From Sanghuangporus weigelae (Eukaryota > Basidiomycota > Agaricomycetes > Hymenochaetales > Hymenochaetaceae), in contig CP137318.1 of assembly GCA_033182465.1 (NCBI GenBank), positions 248,001-312,000 on the forward strand: a DNA stretch of 64,000 nucleotides, in the 5' to 3' direction. Positions 34,738 through 46,302 of the stretch are shown here, piece by piece. Within the stretch, counting starts at the first letter, position 1. Each line of letters opens with the position of its first letter. A program made the position numbers and the translations under genes. A model generated the notes under the pieces. That model was given only the letters and a program-made list of their open reading frames with translations, searched no databases and had not been told where the DNA came from.

Positions 34738-37479
34738 ATGAGTGCTAAGTCCAAGCACACCACTGTTCAGTTTGGAGTATGGACGGTCGTCCTAACGCAG
34801 GCATCGTCCTCCATCTTCTCGTGGCTATCCCGAATCTACGATTATGTATCGACGCCTGGACGATCACGGAGCGCTCCGGCAACGTCAAGCACAGAAAAAA
34901 ATAAAGGCTCTGTAGAAGGTGCTCCGTCCTACTTGGATTTCATTCGTTGTCTAACTAAAGATTATTTTGCTTCAGAAGACGTGGAAGATGAGACAGGCGG
35001 ACTTGCGTTGCTTACAGAACTCCGGACGTCAGCATATCTATACACCTTCCTAAGAGAAGTATTCTTGCTCGCGCCGATACATTTTATCATTGAGATCTCA
35101 CTGTATCTTTGGAACTTGGTGTCTGGAGTTCTGGAACTTTATTATTCGAATCGTCTTCTCAGCCTGGTGCGACATTTCGTTTCTTATTTTTCACTTCTCC
35201 TGACGGTACCATTAGATTAGCCAAGGTTTGCAAAATAGACACCTAGAGACTTCTTCCGTCGTATCGGCTCTAGCGTGCAAGATTTTAATAACTATTTTGT
35301 CAGAGTTCATTTCAAACCGTGGGTGAGGAAACTCTGATTGTATTGTGCTTTTATCACAGACTGATTGCTGATGTCTAGCCGAAAATATACGATTGTCTTG
35401 CGTGAAAGAGTCAAGTTTCATTTCCTAGAGAAAGCGATGCATTGTAAGTATCTATATAAGGCCTTTGTACATCGTCAGATTTATAACAGAGAATTCGTTA
35501 GCTATTTTGAATTTCGATCTGATGACTTTAGACGGTTGGTTTCTCATACGATGACTAGGCCTGCTGTACTGACATCAACGCGAGTAGATCCAGAAGTGGC
35601 CAGTAAAATGAGCAAGTACAGTTATGACCTCATAGGACAGCGGTCCGAAGCTTGGGATGCATTCTCCGAAATCATGGAGATAGTGACCCAGTTCTTCACT
35701 ATCACATCCGAGTTGTCTCTCATGCTCAGCCTGTCGCGGCACGGCTCATCGTTCACACTATCAATCCTGGTTGCTGTCATGCATCCTCTTATAGGTCGTC
35801 TTACGGATAGCCTGTCTGATCGATGTTCGTTTACACTTTTACTTGAACATCAGAATCTGATGGATTTTTGCAGCGTTTATCGCTTTCTGCAGCAATCGCC
35901 ACTTCTTACGCATGGCTACCTTGCACCGTCTCGCCTTCTATGATAAATTCAGACAGGATCGTATCAGCAATAATCTAGGACATTACATCGAGAAAGGTAA
36001 GCGTCTTCTTGACGGCGTAGAAGCAGGTCCTAAGTATTCTCACTTTAGAGTTCAAAAGGAGCAGAAATTTACTTTCCGACGTGAGTACTGAGGGAGCTTT
36101 TGGGCAATGGGACGACAATCAGTCTCTTTATGTCAGTGTTTTGAGTAGTCTTCGTTTTGACTGCTTTCTGGTGCGATCCTTGTACGTTCTTATGTTTTAC
36201 TTTGTCACTGACAATTTCTTCCAGATAATTTTCGCTCTCAGAGTTCTATGGGATTTCAGTAATATCACACTAGATGACCTCATACTCGTGCATCAAACCT
36301 CCCAGTCGGTGCAATCGTCGCTATTCCAATTTCTCTACTGCTTCGAGAGGATATCGGACCATCTCTCGACTATAAGAAATATTTACTGCTTGGAGGACAT
36401 CGAGAATACAATCAAGGAAGGCGATACGCCGTACCCGCTCCATTCTGAAGAGAGAAAGTATTCTGGAGCTGAAATAGAGTTTCGGTGAGTGCTAAGATCA
36501 ACCATCTTCGTCAATGAGTCTACAAAATGCCGGACTTATATATATATATAACTTAGAAACGTCTCGTTTAAATACCCAGGAGGAGATATGGATGCGCTCA
36601 GCAACGTGTCCTTCAGGATCAAGCCAGGCCAACTGGTCGTGATTGTCGGAGTCAACGGAAGTGGGAAGACCTCCACGATCAAACTCCTATCGAGATTGTA
36701 CGACCCAACAGGTGGAGAGATCCTTCTTGACGGCAATCCGCTTCCGTCATATAGACTAGAGGACATCCGTCGTTCAACAGCGATTTTGTGTCAGGACCAT
36801 CCTATTCTTCCTCTCTCACTCCGCGAGAATGTCGCACTGGGTCTCCCAGAACGTGACGCGACTGACGAGGAAATCGGGAAAGCTATTGATCAAGGTGGTG
36901 CCGTTAAGTTCGTGCATAAGCTGAAAGAAGGACTCGAGACGGTGTTGCATCCTATCAGTACCATTTTCACGTACGGAAAGGTCAGCGAAGAGATGAAAGC
37001 TGCTGTGAATGAAGAACAAGAAAGTTCAGACCTTTCGGGAGGAGAAACACAAAGGCTCTCAGCGTAAGTCTGTGGGCTATTCTGACTCACTTCGAGAAGA
37101 ATTCATCCAACTCTTTCAGCTCACGTACATTCATGAGACTCATAGGTGGAAACATCCGCCTGCTGGTCGCAGACGAACCTACGTCAGCACTCGATCCAGA
37201 AGGAGAGTATGAACTGTTCAAACGACTCCGGCAGCACGGTGGCGGAAAAACCGTCATATTCATCACCCATCGCTTTGGCCATGTAACAAAATTTGCCGAT
37301 TTGATTTTGTGGGTTCTTCGCAACTCGGTTTCGTTCGTGTCTGCAGCTGATGCACGCTTTGTAGATGCTTAAAAGATGGTCGGCTGGTGGAGCAAGGAAG
37401 TCATGAGGCGCTCATGGAATCAAACGGGGAGTATAAGAAACTGTATGATTTACAAGCAAGAGGGTTCGGGTTGGATTAG
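34738..37479 (+). CDS. ABC half-transporter-like protein (basidiomycete type)
   Basis: Multi-exon gene; ATG 34738 (MSAKSKHTTVQFG), TAG 37477-37479. The N-terminal two thirds (YLYTFLREVFLLAPIHFIIEI, DPEVASKMSKYSYD, FTITSELSLMLSLSRHG, SILVAVMHPL) is a divergent membrane region spread over several exons whose edges are only partly clear. The nucleotide-binding domain is complete: Walker A GVNGSGKTS (about 36645), LYDPTGGEILLDG, Q-loop LCQDHP, signature LSGGETQRL (about 37035), Walker B LLVADEP, D-loop SALDPEGE and H-loop FITHRFGH. The last intron (about 37307-37369) leads to LCLKDGRLVEQGSHEALM. A (TA)n tract sits in the intron near 36538. The substrate is unknown. The final exons and downstream flank are duplicated near 50.43-50.81 kb. 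Confidence 0.75.
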
Positions 37480-37649
37480 AGTATCCAATAAAAAGAAGAA
37501 AACGTGGTCTTGAGCGTATCCTGTTCTATGGTCATCTCATAATAAAATGATGACTACGACGCTCCCTGATGGTAACAACGTCACTCTCCGTGGATCATTT
37601 TCTGTTCATATTCTCAAGCTGACTCATAATATTCGTACAATAATAAATT

Positions 37650-38525
37650 TAGTCCAGAGGCACTCGCACGTAACCAAGATACTGAGCATATCGTTCCGCG
37701 GGTCTTGCCTGGTAATGTACATATATCTAGAGATGACGAGGAAGCTGCCTCCTCGCTGCCAATAAGTTCAGTAAAATCCTCTAGTCCGCTGACTGGGAGA
37801 GATGTTGTTGAAAGACATGATTCATGATTGCTACATCCATGATATGGAAAGATACCGCGACGACGGAACCATTCATTAGTCTTGCAATAATAAGTAGTGT
37901 TACATTCCGCGCTGACTTCAAAAAACAACTTCTGTGATTCCATTAGGGTTCCGACCGTATCGTATACGGATACGGCCGTATATTTGGTTGTCAAGGTCTC
38001 ATACGGATACGGAACACCCGTATACGGGAATACGGCGTATACGGAGGTTCCGTAACTCTACCACATCAGGACATACTAACAATTTTTTTTCCCAAAGTGT
38101 TCAAAGTGTATCTCGATGCAATGAAGGTTCTGTTCACTGATAATGGTGCTTAGGGATGATTTTCATAGAGTAGATCAGCGCTATGCGATCACCGGATGTA
38201 CAGTAATGTGAATAATCACTTACCTGGTTGGTTGCATTTTGCCAAAAATTTTGCTGACACCAGTCCTGCCGTGCTTGGTGGTAACACTAACACTCAAATT
38301 ATGATTAGAAAAAAAACAATCTGATCTGCTCCCCACATGGAAGGCAGGGACAAATATAGGTGGAGTTCCATATATGGCGCATATGCCGTATACGGCATTT
38401 CTTTCTCAACTCTATATATGTTTTCTTATTTTTCTCATATATGATATGGCCGTATCCCGCATACGGAAAGCCGTATACGCATTATACGCATACGGTCGGA
38501 ACACTAGATTCCATATCTGGTACCA
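37650..38525 (-). pseudogene. internally deleted TTI1 fragment, interrupted by a hAT-like element
   Basis: Bases 37650-37860 resemble the TTI1 segment at about 33110-33362 (shared words AGTTCAGTAA, ATCCTCTAG, GAACCATTCA; protein GLEDFTELIGSEEAASS versus GLEDLTELVSSEAAASS). Bases 37875-37943 resemble the TTI1 5' end at about 34110-34175, including its first intron. The ~750 bp between these segments in the real gene is missing. The remainder of the 5' match (ATATCTGG) resumes at 38515 after the hAT-like insertion. No open frame remains. It lies just downstream of the ABC gene, on the opposite side from the parental gene. Confidence 0.75.
37944..38506. mobile_element. hAT-like non-autonomous element (MITE), 563 bp
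   Basis: Ends are TAGGGTTCCGACCGTAT and the inverse of TAGTGTTCCGACCGTAT, i.e. imperfect terminal inverted repeats obeying the hAT YARNG rule. It is flanked by an exact 8-bp target duplication GATTCCAT (37936-37943 and 38507-38514), the hAT length. The interior near both ends is packed with CGTATACGG-type palindromic words, as expected for subterminal transposase sites. It has no transposase ORF. The insertion splits the TTI1 fragment. Confidence 0.85.
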
Positions 38526-39722
38526 TCTTAATATTAAAAACAGGACCGTACTTTTCTACACAGCCACTGCTGACTAAATTCGGACCTTGAATTTGAGCGC
38601 TTTTCTCATTTCCCGCGTGATGCCGAGGTAATCTTACTACATTAATGAGTTTGATCGCCAGTGATCTGTGGGTCGATCTGCCTCTACACCACTTTATCAA
38701 TACATTAATTCATTCTTTGAGGGAAAAAAATCAGAAAAAAAGCAGGGAAACTCAAAGCATGTATGTGTTACATGGAGGTGCTCATAATCCAAAGCACTAT
38801 TAAAGCCTTGCTGGAAAAAAAGAAAAAACTAGGAAATGTTCGGACATGTATGCAATGAACAAATGTGATCAGCATCCAAAAACTCTGTTCCTCCTTGCAC
38901 GATTCAATTCAGTATGTTCCACTGAACTGATTAATTTGGGTAAAGCAAAAGTTTTTGCCACATATGAACAGACCAGATAAGCTCAATGGAGTTCCTTTTA
39001 TTTTCTTATTTCTGTACATGCACAAATCAGTGCACCTGACTTCAAGTGTACAACTGATGTGTTGAATTTATATCAAGATGGATAGACAGAATAACCAGTA
39101 ACAAAGACTAGAATTTATGGCCAGCAGGGTTTTCGGCAAAGCCAAAAACACGAGTTGCTGGTCTTAATATTAAAAACAGGACCATACTTTTCTACACAGC
39201 CACTGCTGACTAAATTCGGACCTTGAATTTGAGCACTTCTTTTCTCATTTCCCACGTGATGCCAAGATGATTCTACTACATTAAGGAGTTTGATCACCGG
39301 TGATCTGATCTGCAGATCAATCTGCCCCCACACCACTTCATCTACACATTACTTCATTCCTTGAGAGAAAAAAAGCAGGGGGACTCAACACATGTATGCA
39401 TTACATAGATGTGCTCATCAGCCAAAGCACTATTCAAGCCTTGCTGGAAAAAAGGAAAAAAATAAACCAGGAAATTTTCGGACATGTATGCAATGAACAA
39501 GTGTGATCAGCATCCAAAAACTCTGTTCCTCGTTGTACAATCCAATTCAGTGTGTCCCATTAGACTGATTAATTTGGGTAAAGCTGTAAAAGTTTCTGCT
39601 GCATATGAACTGACCAGATAAGCTCAATGGAGTTTCTTTTATTTTCTTATTTATATCAAGTTGGATAGACAGAATAACCAGTGGCAGGGTTTTCGGCCAA
39701 GCCAAAAACACGAGTTGCTGGT
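38526..39722. repeat. direct tandem repeat (two units, ~638 and ~559 bp)
   Basis: Unit 1 (38526-39163) and unit 2 (39164-39722) both begin CTTAATATTAAAAACAGGAC and run in parallel through CACTGCTGACTAAATTCGG, GATCAGCATCCAAAAACTC and TTTTATTTTCTTATTT. Unit 1 has about 80 extra bases near its end. Each unit closes with the same imperfect hairpin. No coding potential; family not recognised. Confidence 0.75.
39118..39163. repeat. imperfect hairpin closing repeat unit 1
   Basis: CCAGCAGGGTTTTCGGC pairs imperfectly with GCCAAAAACACGAGTTGCTGG around a 3-base loop. The same structure recurs at about 39683-39722. It might be an element end or a processing signal; its role is unknown. Confidence 0.5.
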
Positions 39723-40765
39723 TCTTGTATAATAAATAGAATGCCAAGAATTACTTTGCATTTTGTGCTTACACATGTACAGGCAAGATCATGAAATTTG
39801 TAGAGTCCGAGTATTTGGGGTGGCAATAAATCTCATTTTGATGATGCAGTCATCGAAGGTCAAAGAAATGTATTTTATTATTTGATTCGGGAACTCTTAT
39901 GCTTATAAAGTAGTTCACGTGCCTTCAAAGGATGATTAGCGTCGGCAAGCCTTACAACACCAACAAAGAAACATGTTCCAGAATGTGATGCTGGTGCCAC
40001 GCTGTAGCGCACACCGCTATTCTGGGCGTCAGCGGTCGAGTATTGTACATACTTCACCAGTGTCCAATATACTGGTGTATCAGCTGCCCGAGTGACTCCA
40101 ACAGTCACAAAGGGTGTATACGACTCAATTCGATCCTTCTGAGTGCTCCGCCATACCTTAGGACGTGCCTGAGACTTCGTACATGTCTTGGCTCACCTCA
40201 TTTCACCTTCCATTGCACATATGTCACATTCTGAGACCCTGAAGACCTGCTAATACTGCGCGATAGGCGCCACACCATATTTCGTTGCCCATACTTTGTC
40301 ACACTACCACTCGCCGACCTCCGCCTCAGTCACCCGAGTGGATATCGGCACTCCGAAGCCTGGGCCCAGACTCTTGAAGGGACCCTAGGCCTTTTCATCA
40401 GCGTTTCACACTGCCAGGGACCGTTCCGACCTGTTTCAAGGTACCCAACGGTCGCGTACCTTCATCCTAGACGTTCCACGAGGTGCGCTCCATTGTTCGG
40501 ACTTTGCCGAAGTGGCCTCCGAGGTTCGGACTTCCGATCGGAGTTCGCCGATTGGTACATCCGTTTGATCACTCTGTCCAGTTTGTTCGCTGACTTGGGT
40601 GCGTGGTTTGGAGGACCCTTCCTGGACAGTTTTCATGTTGTTTCACAGTTCCTTGCAGTCCGTCCGACCCTTATTGCGTCAGTTTCACACTCCTTGCTAT
40701 GATTTCATCCTGTTTCACAGTTTCCTGTAGTCCACTAGACTTCTGTCTCATCGGTTTTACGCTCC
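39723..40765. other. repeat-derived region, no gene
   Basis: No convincing gene. Bases 40620-40765 hold degenerate direct repeats built on GTTTCACAGTTCCTTGCAGTC and TTTCACACTCCTTG. The sequence resumes across the LTR-like insertion at 43613 (TTTCACCTCACGTC), so this is the left part of an older LTR whose right part lies downstream. Confidence 0.45.
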
Positions 40766-40826
40766 TTGTTTGTTAGAAATTGCTTTAGTCAGCATTATAG
40801 TACGCACGTGATAGCATATAAGCAAC

Positions 40827-42901
40827 ATGTATACACGCTCATCAAGAATGCTCGAAGCCATGACAAAGAGAATAGTTAACCAAGGACGAGCCAGTGAATG
40901 GCCAGAAGTAAAAGACTGTGAGAAATGTCAACAAGCACATCAAATCGGATGGGACATTTACTGTACAATAATTACATCGATCCTGATGACCGAAGTATTA
41001 CAAATGAACTTCGACATACGAGCTACACACAGGATATTCCCAGGATACACTATACAAGATGGGGTAGAAAAGCCTAACCCGGGATACATAACATATGAGC
41101 ATATGATAGCAATATTCTCACATGACGAACGAGATTACTTAATGACACAGCGGGCAGCTGTGGAATCACCGTGGGAGATATAACTGTTTATATCCATATG
41201 GATATTTAAAGTATTATTAAGTGTTTCCATTTGGGTATGCCGAGAGGAGATATTTTAAGTATCATCACATAAGATTCCCAAAATGAAATTTTAAATATCC
41301 AAAAGAGTCTCGGTGGTGTGGATACTCACAGCTAATATGGTAATGAATACTTGAAATATCCCAAAAGGTATGGGAGGCTCGGATATGTAGTGTGGATGCC
41401 ATAATATATACTTTAATTATCCAATTGGGTATCAAAGGATTTCAGATATGCTTATGGATACTTTGAATATCCAAAATAGGGATATCAAAAGGATAATTAG
41501 CATATCAACTAACCATATCTGTAAGCATATCCATAAAGGTATCCCAAGTTCGGATATTTTTGGAAGATATTTTAAATATTTCCTTTCATATTCTTTTGAA
41601 TATCCACATCTGGGATTCCATGATAATTTAGTCACGTGATTTTTGGCTCTCAAAACACAATAATTCATATCTTTATAAATACTCAACCGTTTTGCATGAT
41701 CTAAGTTGATGAATTCATCGTTCAACCTCTGCTTTTATACTCCAAGCTGAATAAGAGAGAAAGATCAAGAAATGGTCTCAGAACATTGCAAAGGATTGAC
41801 AAGCAGGTTCAGACAACATATAAAATCAGTTGTTTGCGATGTTGTGGGACCATTTCTTGATCTTTCTCTCTTATTCAGCTTGGAGTATAAAAGCAGAGGT
41901 TGAACGATGAATTCATCAACTTAGATCATGCAAAACGGTTGAGTATTTATAAAGATATGAATTATTGTGTTTTGAGAGCCAAAAATCACGTGACTAAATT
42001 ATCATGGAATCCCAGATGTGGATATTCAAAAGAATATGAAAGGAAATATTTAAAATATCTTCCAAAAATATCCGAACTTGGGATACCTTTATGGATATGC
42101 TTACAGATATGGTTAGTTGATATGCTAATTATCCTTTTGATATCCCTATTTTGGATATTCAAAGTATCCATAAGCATATCTGAAATCCTTTGATACCCAA
42201 TTGGATAATTAAAGTATATATTATGGCATCCACACTACGTATCCGAGCCTCCCATACCTTTTGGGATATTTCAAGTATTCATTACCATATTAGCTGTGAG
42301 TATCCACACCACCGAGACTCTTTTGGATATTTAAAATTTCATTTTGGGAATCTTATGTGATGATACTTAAAATATCTCCTCTCGGCATACCCAAATGGAA
42401 ACACTTAATAATACTTTAAATATCCATATGGATATAAACAGTTATATCTCCCACGGTGATTCCACAGCTACCCGCTGTGCGAATGCGGGAGTACAGATTA
42501 AATTTCCGAAGTGTAAACATAAAGAGGAATGTCAATTTATTCATATTAACATTGACATACCATATAGGAAGAGAGCTAATGAAATAGTACGACGAGTAGC
42601 AGAGAATACATCGACTAGAGTTAAAGAATTCATTAGACTCATTGATACAGAAGGAGTATCAATTATAGACGAATGGATCACTGAACTAATAATAGAGCAT
42701 AGGATAAAGTTCATGATTGGCAAGATCAAGATCGCGATACCGCCAGAAGAAGGATTCATAAGGATGACAACATACCTACACAAGTTAAGCTTTCCGGTAG
42801 ATGATAGAATGCCGGTGGGAAAACCCACAGGACTTCCGGAGGAAGATGTCATACCGAGCAGGCACCGAAGCGCGGAATCCATGGAGATCGACGATCGCTA
42901 G
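40827..42901 (+). pseudogene. unknown ORF split by the foldback element
   Basis: The left part starts MYTRSSRMLEAMTKRIVNQG at 40827 and stays open to the foldback border near 41145 (CEKCQQAHQIGWDIYC contains a CxxC). After the foldback, an open frame resumes at about 42480 (GVQIKFPKCKHKEECQFIHI, another Cys/His cluster) and ends at TAG 42899-42901. Together about 245 codons, hydrophilic, with two Cys-rich patches. I do not recognise the family. It sits wholly within the LTR-like element, so it may be element-encoded. Frame across the junction is compatible only if the foldback left few extra bases. Confidence 0.45.
41146..42479. mobile_element. foldback element: 1.33-kb near-perfect palindrome
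   Basis: Left arm 41146-~41778 and right arm ~41847-42479 are inverted copies with no length difference: every tested pair of positions sums to 83625. About 68 bp of unpaired spacer lies in the middle. The arms differ at only a few bases; both encode the same 97-codon frame in opposite directions. The arms are built from degenerate repeats around AATATCC and GGATATTT every ~40-60 bp, like FB-type elements. Ends are CACAGCGGG...CCCGCTGTG. I see no clear target duplication. Confidence 0.8.
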
Positions 42902-43395
42902 ATATGCAAAGGTAATCTTATCAGGAAAGAGATAAGAAGCGACTGCAAGTAGTAGATGAGAATAAAGACATTCCAGCCCGCACAGACAGAGTAGCAGGAC
43001 GAGTCAATAGGAGTTAAAGCATCAGTCAGATAGTCCGAGTCGGAAGAAGCATGTAAGTCCTAACTCCAAGGAAGAAAAGCTATGGAACGAACCAGAAAGA
43101 ACTGGTAGAACTCAGTATCAAAGACTTACCAGTAAAATCGCTGAAGATAGAAAGTATGCACCAGAAGGTGCTAGTAACAATTAAACTATAGCAGTAGAAC
43201 TCAGGCATTGTAGCACACAGCATTGTGGAGCTGAGAAACTGGTAGAATGAACCAGAACATGAAGTACAATCGGAATTGACAAGGAACTCTAGGAATTGAC
43301 TCGGAATGCAAGGAATTGACAAGGAAAGGATTGTGGACAGCATAAAGACAGAGGTAGATAGTTATAGTAGTAGCCATAGCATAGCCACACCTGTA

Positions 43396-43408
43396 GAGTA
43401 TAAAAGGA
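43396..43408 (+). promoter_or_regulatory. TATA-like promoter inside the LTR-like element
   Basis: GTATAAAAGGAGG, about 205 bp before the element's right end. It is preceded at about 43270-43325 by three to four copies of a GGAATTGAC(AAGGA) word that could act as enhancer repeats. Inference from position only. Confidence 0.4.
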
Positions 43409-43612
43409 GGCCAAACGAGCCATCCAAGTGTCAGTTTAATTCATCTTCCAAACGCCCCACAAAGCGAGTTGGAATCTTCTCTCATACAAACACTAGCTTG
43501 ATAGCTACCTTTGCCTGATTCATCGACATCGCTCATCATCTCAAGCAGTGAGACACTTGCTTCAGTAGTAAGTCATATATATTACTCATCTTACTCTGAT
43601 TCTAACATTGTT

Positions 43613-44900
43613 GTGGTTTTATTATGTTTCACCTCACGTCTTGTCACGATCCTACCCCAGTCCCAGATCAGTCGTTTTGTACATGTTTTGGACCCCCATA
43701 GTCTATAAAACCCATCTAGATGTCGTAGTTTTCAGATAGTGAATACCAGAGATCTGTTCAGCGCACGCATCTTCTGTTCCGAAGCCTCTCAGACCGTCCC
43801 AACCGACTCTGTCATTCACAGAAAGCCGTAGTACCCACCTTGGGTGTCTCGTCTTCCTTGCCTAGACTAGTCCGGACGTCCTGGGGGTGACTCGGATACT
43901 CTCAGCTTGTCTTCTTTCTTCATTGACTCATCTCCGAGGTGATCAAGTCGCTGAAGTATTCACTTGGTTCACCGCAGTACATCTGGATTGGTCTCCCTAG
44001 ATGACCATTGAGTATCACATCTTGCCTACGTGTATTTGCTCCCCCTTTTCTTCCCTTTTTAGATAGGTTGCCATTGCTCGGTCACACGAGAACGGACCTA
44101 GACGCTCATTTACATCCCATCCCTCCGATAGTTCACACCGACCGTTCCAGCCGGAGGTATTCCAACTATCCACGGTTCCCACAGAGTAGGCCAGAGTCTC
44201 AGTCTGTCTCAGGGGAGTCTTCCGGATCACCCTTCTTTGTTTGGTTTCCCCGATTCGTTCTCACTCACTCCCTATAGGATCGAACGCCCTAGCCTACTAG
44301 GATCGCACCTACAGACCTAGTCCGATCATCCACCCACCCTATCAATCTTACAACGCATCTTTCAACACATCCACAATAAGTAAGCGTCAACACGGTGACG
44401 GTCGCATTCGCAGAGATGGTCATGATTGCAGTCGTGGTCGTGCATCTACGACACCTGTTACACCTAGGACATCTGTTGCTGGGATGCCTATTGCACCGCC
44501 TACTCCTGGTGGACCGTCGGGTTCTGGTAGACCTCCTTCCCCTCCTCCTCCAAGCAACAGGCGGGTGTCAAGAGCTGAATGCATCTTAGGTGTATGCGAT
44601 CCAGGCATCATCAGCATTCTGGACCCGCCCTGCTAGATCGCAATCGTCGAGATACGTATATGGCGGAGTTCGGAATTCTCCAGGGCTCACCTCACCGGTC
44701 TCTCCCTCATTACCGGATTATTCCCATCTTAGATGCATTGGCGACGTTGCTGGTCTCGCAAGCCTCTGGTGAGATCGTTGCAGTGGGCTACGTGAAAGGA
44801 TCCGCTCAAAACCTCGCATCAGGATCGATGCGATCAACAGACCTACACGATCAGCCTTCCAAACGTGACCAGTAACCAAGCCAGCTATCACAGGCCTAAG
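43613..44900 (+). mobile_element. Gypsy-like LTR remnant with gag fragment
   Basis: Continuation of the older LTR seen at 40.1-40.77 kb. It includes a TATA-like TCTATAAAACCC (about 43700) and ends in the region of 44340-44390. It is followed by a Pro-rich frame (RASTTPVTPRTSVAGMPIAPP, then PTPGGPSGSGRPPSPPPPSNR, about 44410-44580) similar in style to Ty3/Gypsy gag N-termini of mushrooms, soon stopped by TAG. The outer left edge could not be fixed and no TSD was found. Confidence 0.45.
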
Positions 44901-46302
44901 CGATCGAGTGGCCTAGGCAACAGTAACCCGTTACCACCCGAGCGCTAGAAGCAGTGAAGCGGATATGTAATCCCGCTAACAGCTAACACCGCCAATCGCC
45001 TACTACCGCGAACTACCACTCTAACGCCGCCGACCAAGCAACCAGAGCGACCTCAATCAAAAGAAGCGATCAAACTTCTTAGAAGTCCAGAAGCACAACT
45101 ACTAAAGCCTAAACGCTAAAAGGCTAAAGGCTAATAAGGTTTATAGAGACCTCACTGGCATTTCAGCACTGTCAAGTCTGTGCACGAGTTTACATGGTCC
45201 TTTATGAAGTATACTACATAGTATGCATGGCAACAGTTGGTACACGTGACTGTCACATCGAAACCGAGCGACACCTTCAAGATACAATGCATTCCAATCC
45301 ACCAAACCCAATAGTACCCAAGAAACGAGAGGAACTCACGATCACAACTCGAACCCCTTGAACTGCGAACCCAATAACTTGGAGAATGATTGGATGGTAT
45401 AGACCGGAGTTGCACACACCATGTCCAGCATCCACGATACAGGCAAACCTTTATTTACCAAGAGATGTGAACCTGGAGACCAAGCAATTACAACTCCTTA
45501 TACAATGAAGGATATGGCACTACATTTGAGATATACAATATGAAGGCAAAGCATGGCTAGTCACCAGAACCCAGCAGAACCCGCCAGCAGAACTTATGCA
45601 GTTCATGATATGCCTTGGACCATACTCTACACTGACCCGACACCTTAACACTGACATGCGAGTTATGCTTACCCTCGCTGGACCTCGAGATGAATTCCAC
45701 AGAATCACATACCAAGCAGCCTACATCGCTCCAAGAGCAAGGATGCCACTCAATGACAACAATGACATCATGATGGAGTACTGACAGTGGAGCATTCCAT
45801 ATCGAAGCACCACCTCTATTGTCTCAGTCAGCAACTCCACAGAATTCCGTCATAGTGGAAACGACCTTACAAAGATTGGAGCAAAGTGGAGCGAAGCGCA
45901 GCAGGATGACAAAGGGAAAGATGTAATGGTGGAGAAAAGTGGGGTAAAGTGGAGACAGGATGAGTAAGAAATAGGATGGAAAATGGAATATCTGGGAGCA
46001 TAAATAGCTGTAGGATTAGGCCCTCATTTCCCCATCTTTCGATCCTCTTAACACACTGGTGTAAAGCTTGCCCTACAGCGAGCTATTACTGTGTGCTTTG
46101 TACTATCACGCCTCTTGGAAATCCCAATCTGCTTTACTATCACCTCGTATCTGAAAGCATCCATACCTCGAACCGCGACTAGAAAGGCTAGTAAGGGACC
46201 ACATGGTATAGCCAGACGTGGGTAGATAAGATCACCTCTGCACAACACACTGCTGCTTAGGCAAAAGGATCAAACCGGTGTAACCCCAGGCCTACTCCCT
46301 AA
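44901..46302. other. repeat-like region, no gene recognised
   Basis: Only short frames. Bases 45880-46010 are purine-rich with repeated GTGGAG/AGTGGGG words, followed by a TATA-like CATAAATAG at about 46000. It could be another LTR remnant; ends and TSD were not found. Confidence 0.35.

Larger units (their letters stand above)
40771..43607 (+). mobile_element. LTR-like (solo LTR/non-autonomous) element, TSD TTGTT
   Basis: Starts TGTTAGAA and ends TTCTAACA (TG...CA with inverted ends), flanked by an exact 5-bp duplication TTGTT at 40766-40770 and 43608-43612. No second copy of the end sequence is found inside, so it is not LTR-internal-LTR; a solo LTR or a terminal-repeat-poor element is most likely. 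A TATA-like TATAAAAGG at about 43399 lies ~200 bp from the right end, a normal promoter position for an LTR. It contains a split ORF and a foldback insertion. Confidence 0.65.

Noticed and set aside
39878-40108. 76-aa minus-strand frame
   Set aside because: No family recognised and it lies in repeat-derived sequence; insufficient support.
41432-42193. Two identical 97-aa frames in opposite directions
   Set aside because: They are the two arms of the foldback palindrome; the sequence is repeat-derived and shows no family.
44008-44277. 89-aa frame near the Gypsy-like LTR
   Set aside because: Lies inside the LTR remnant and lacks any domain.
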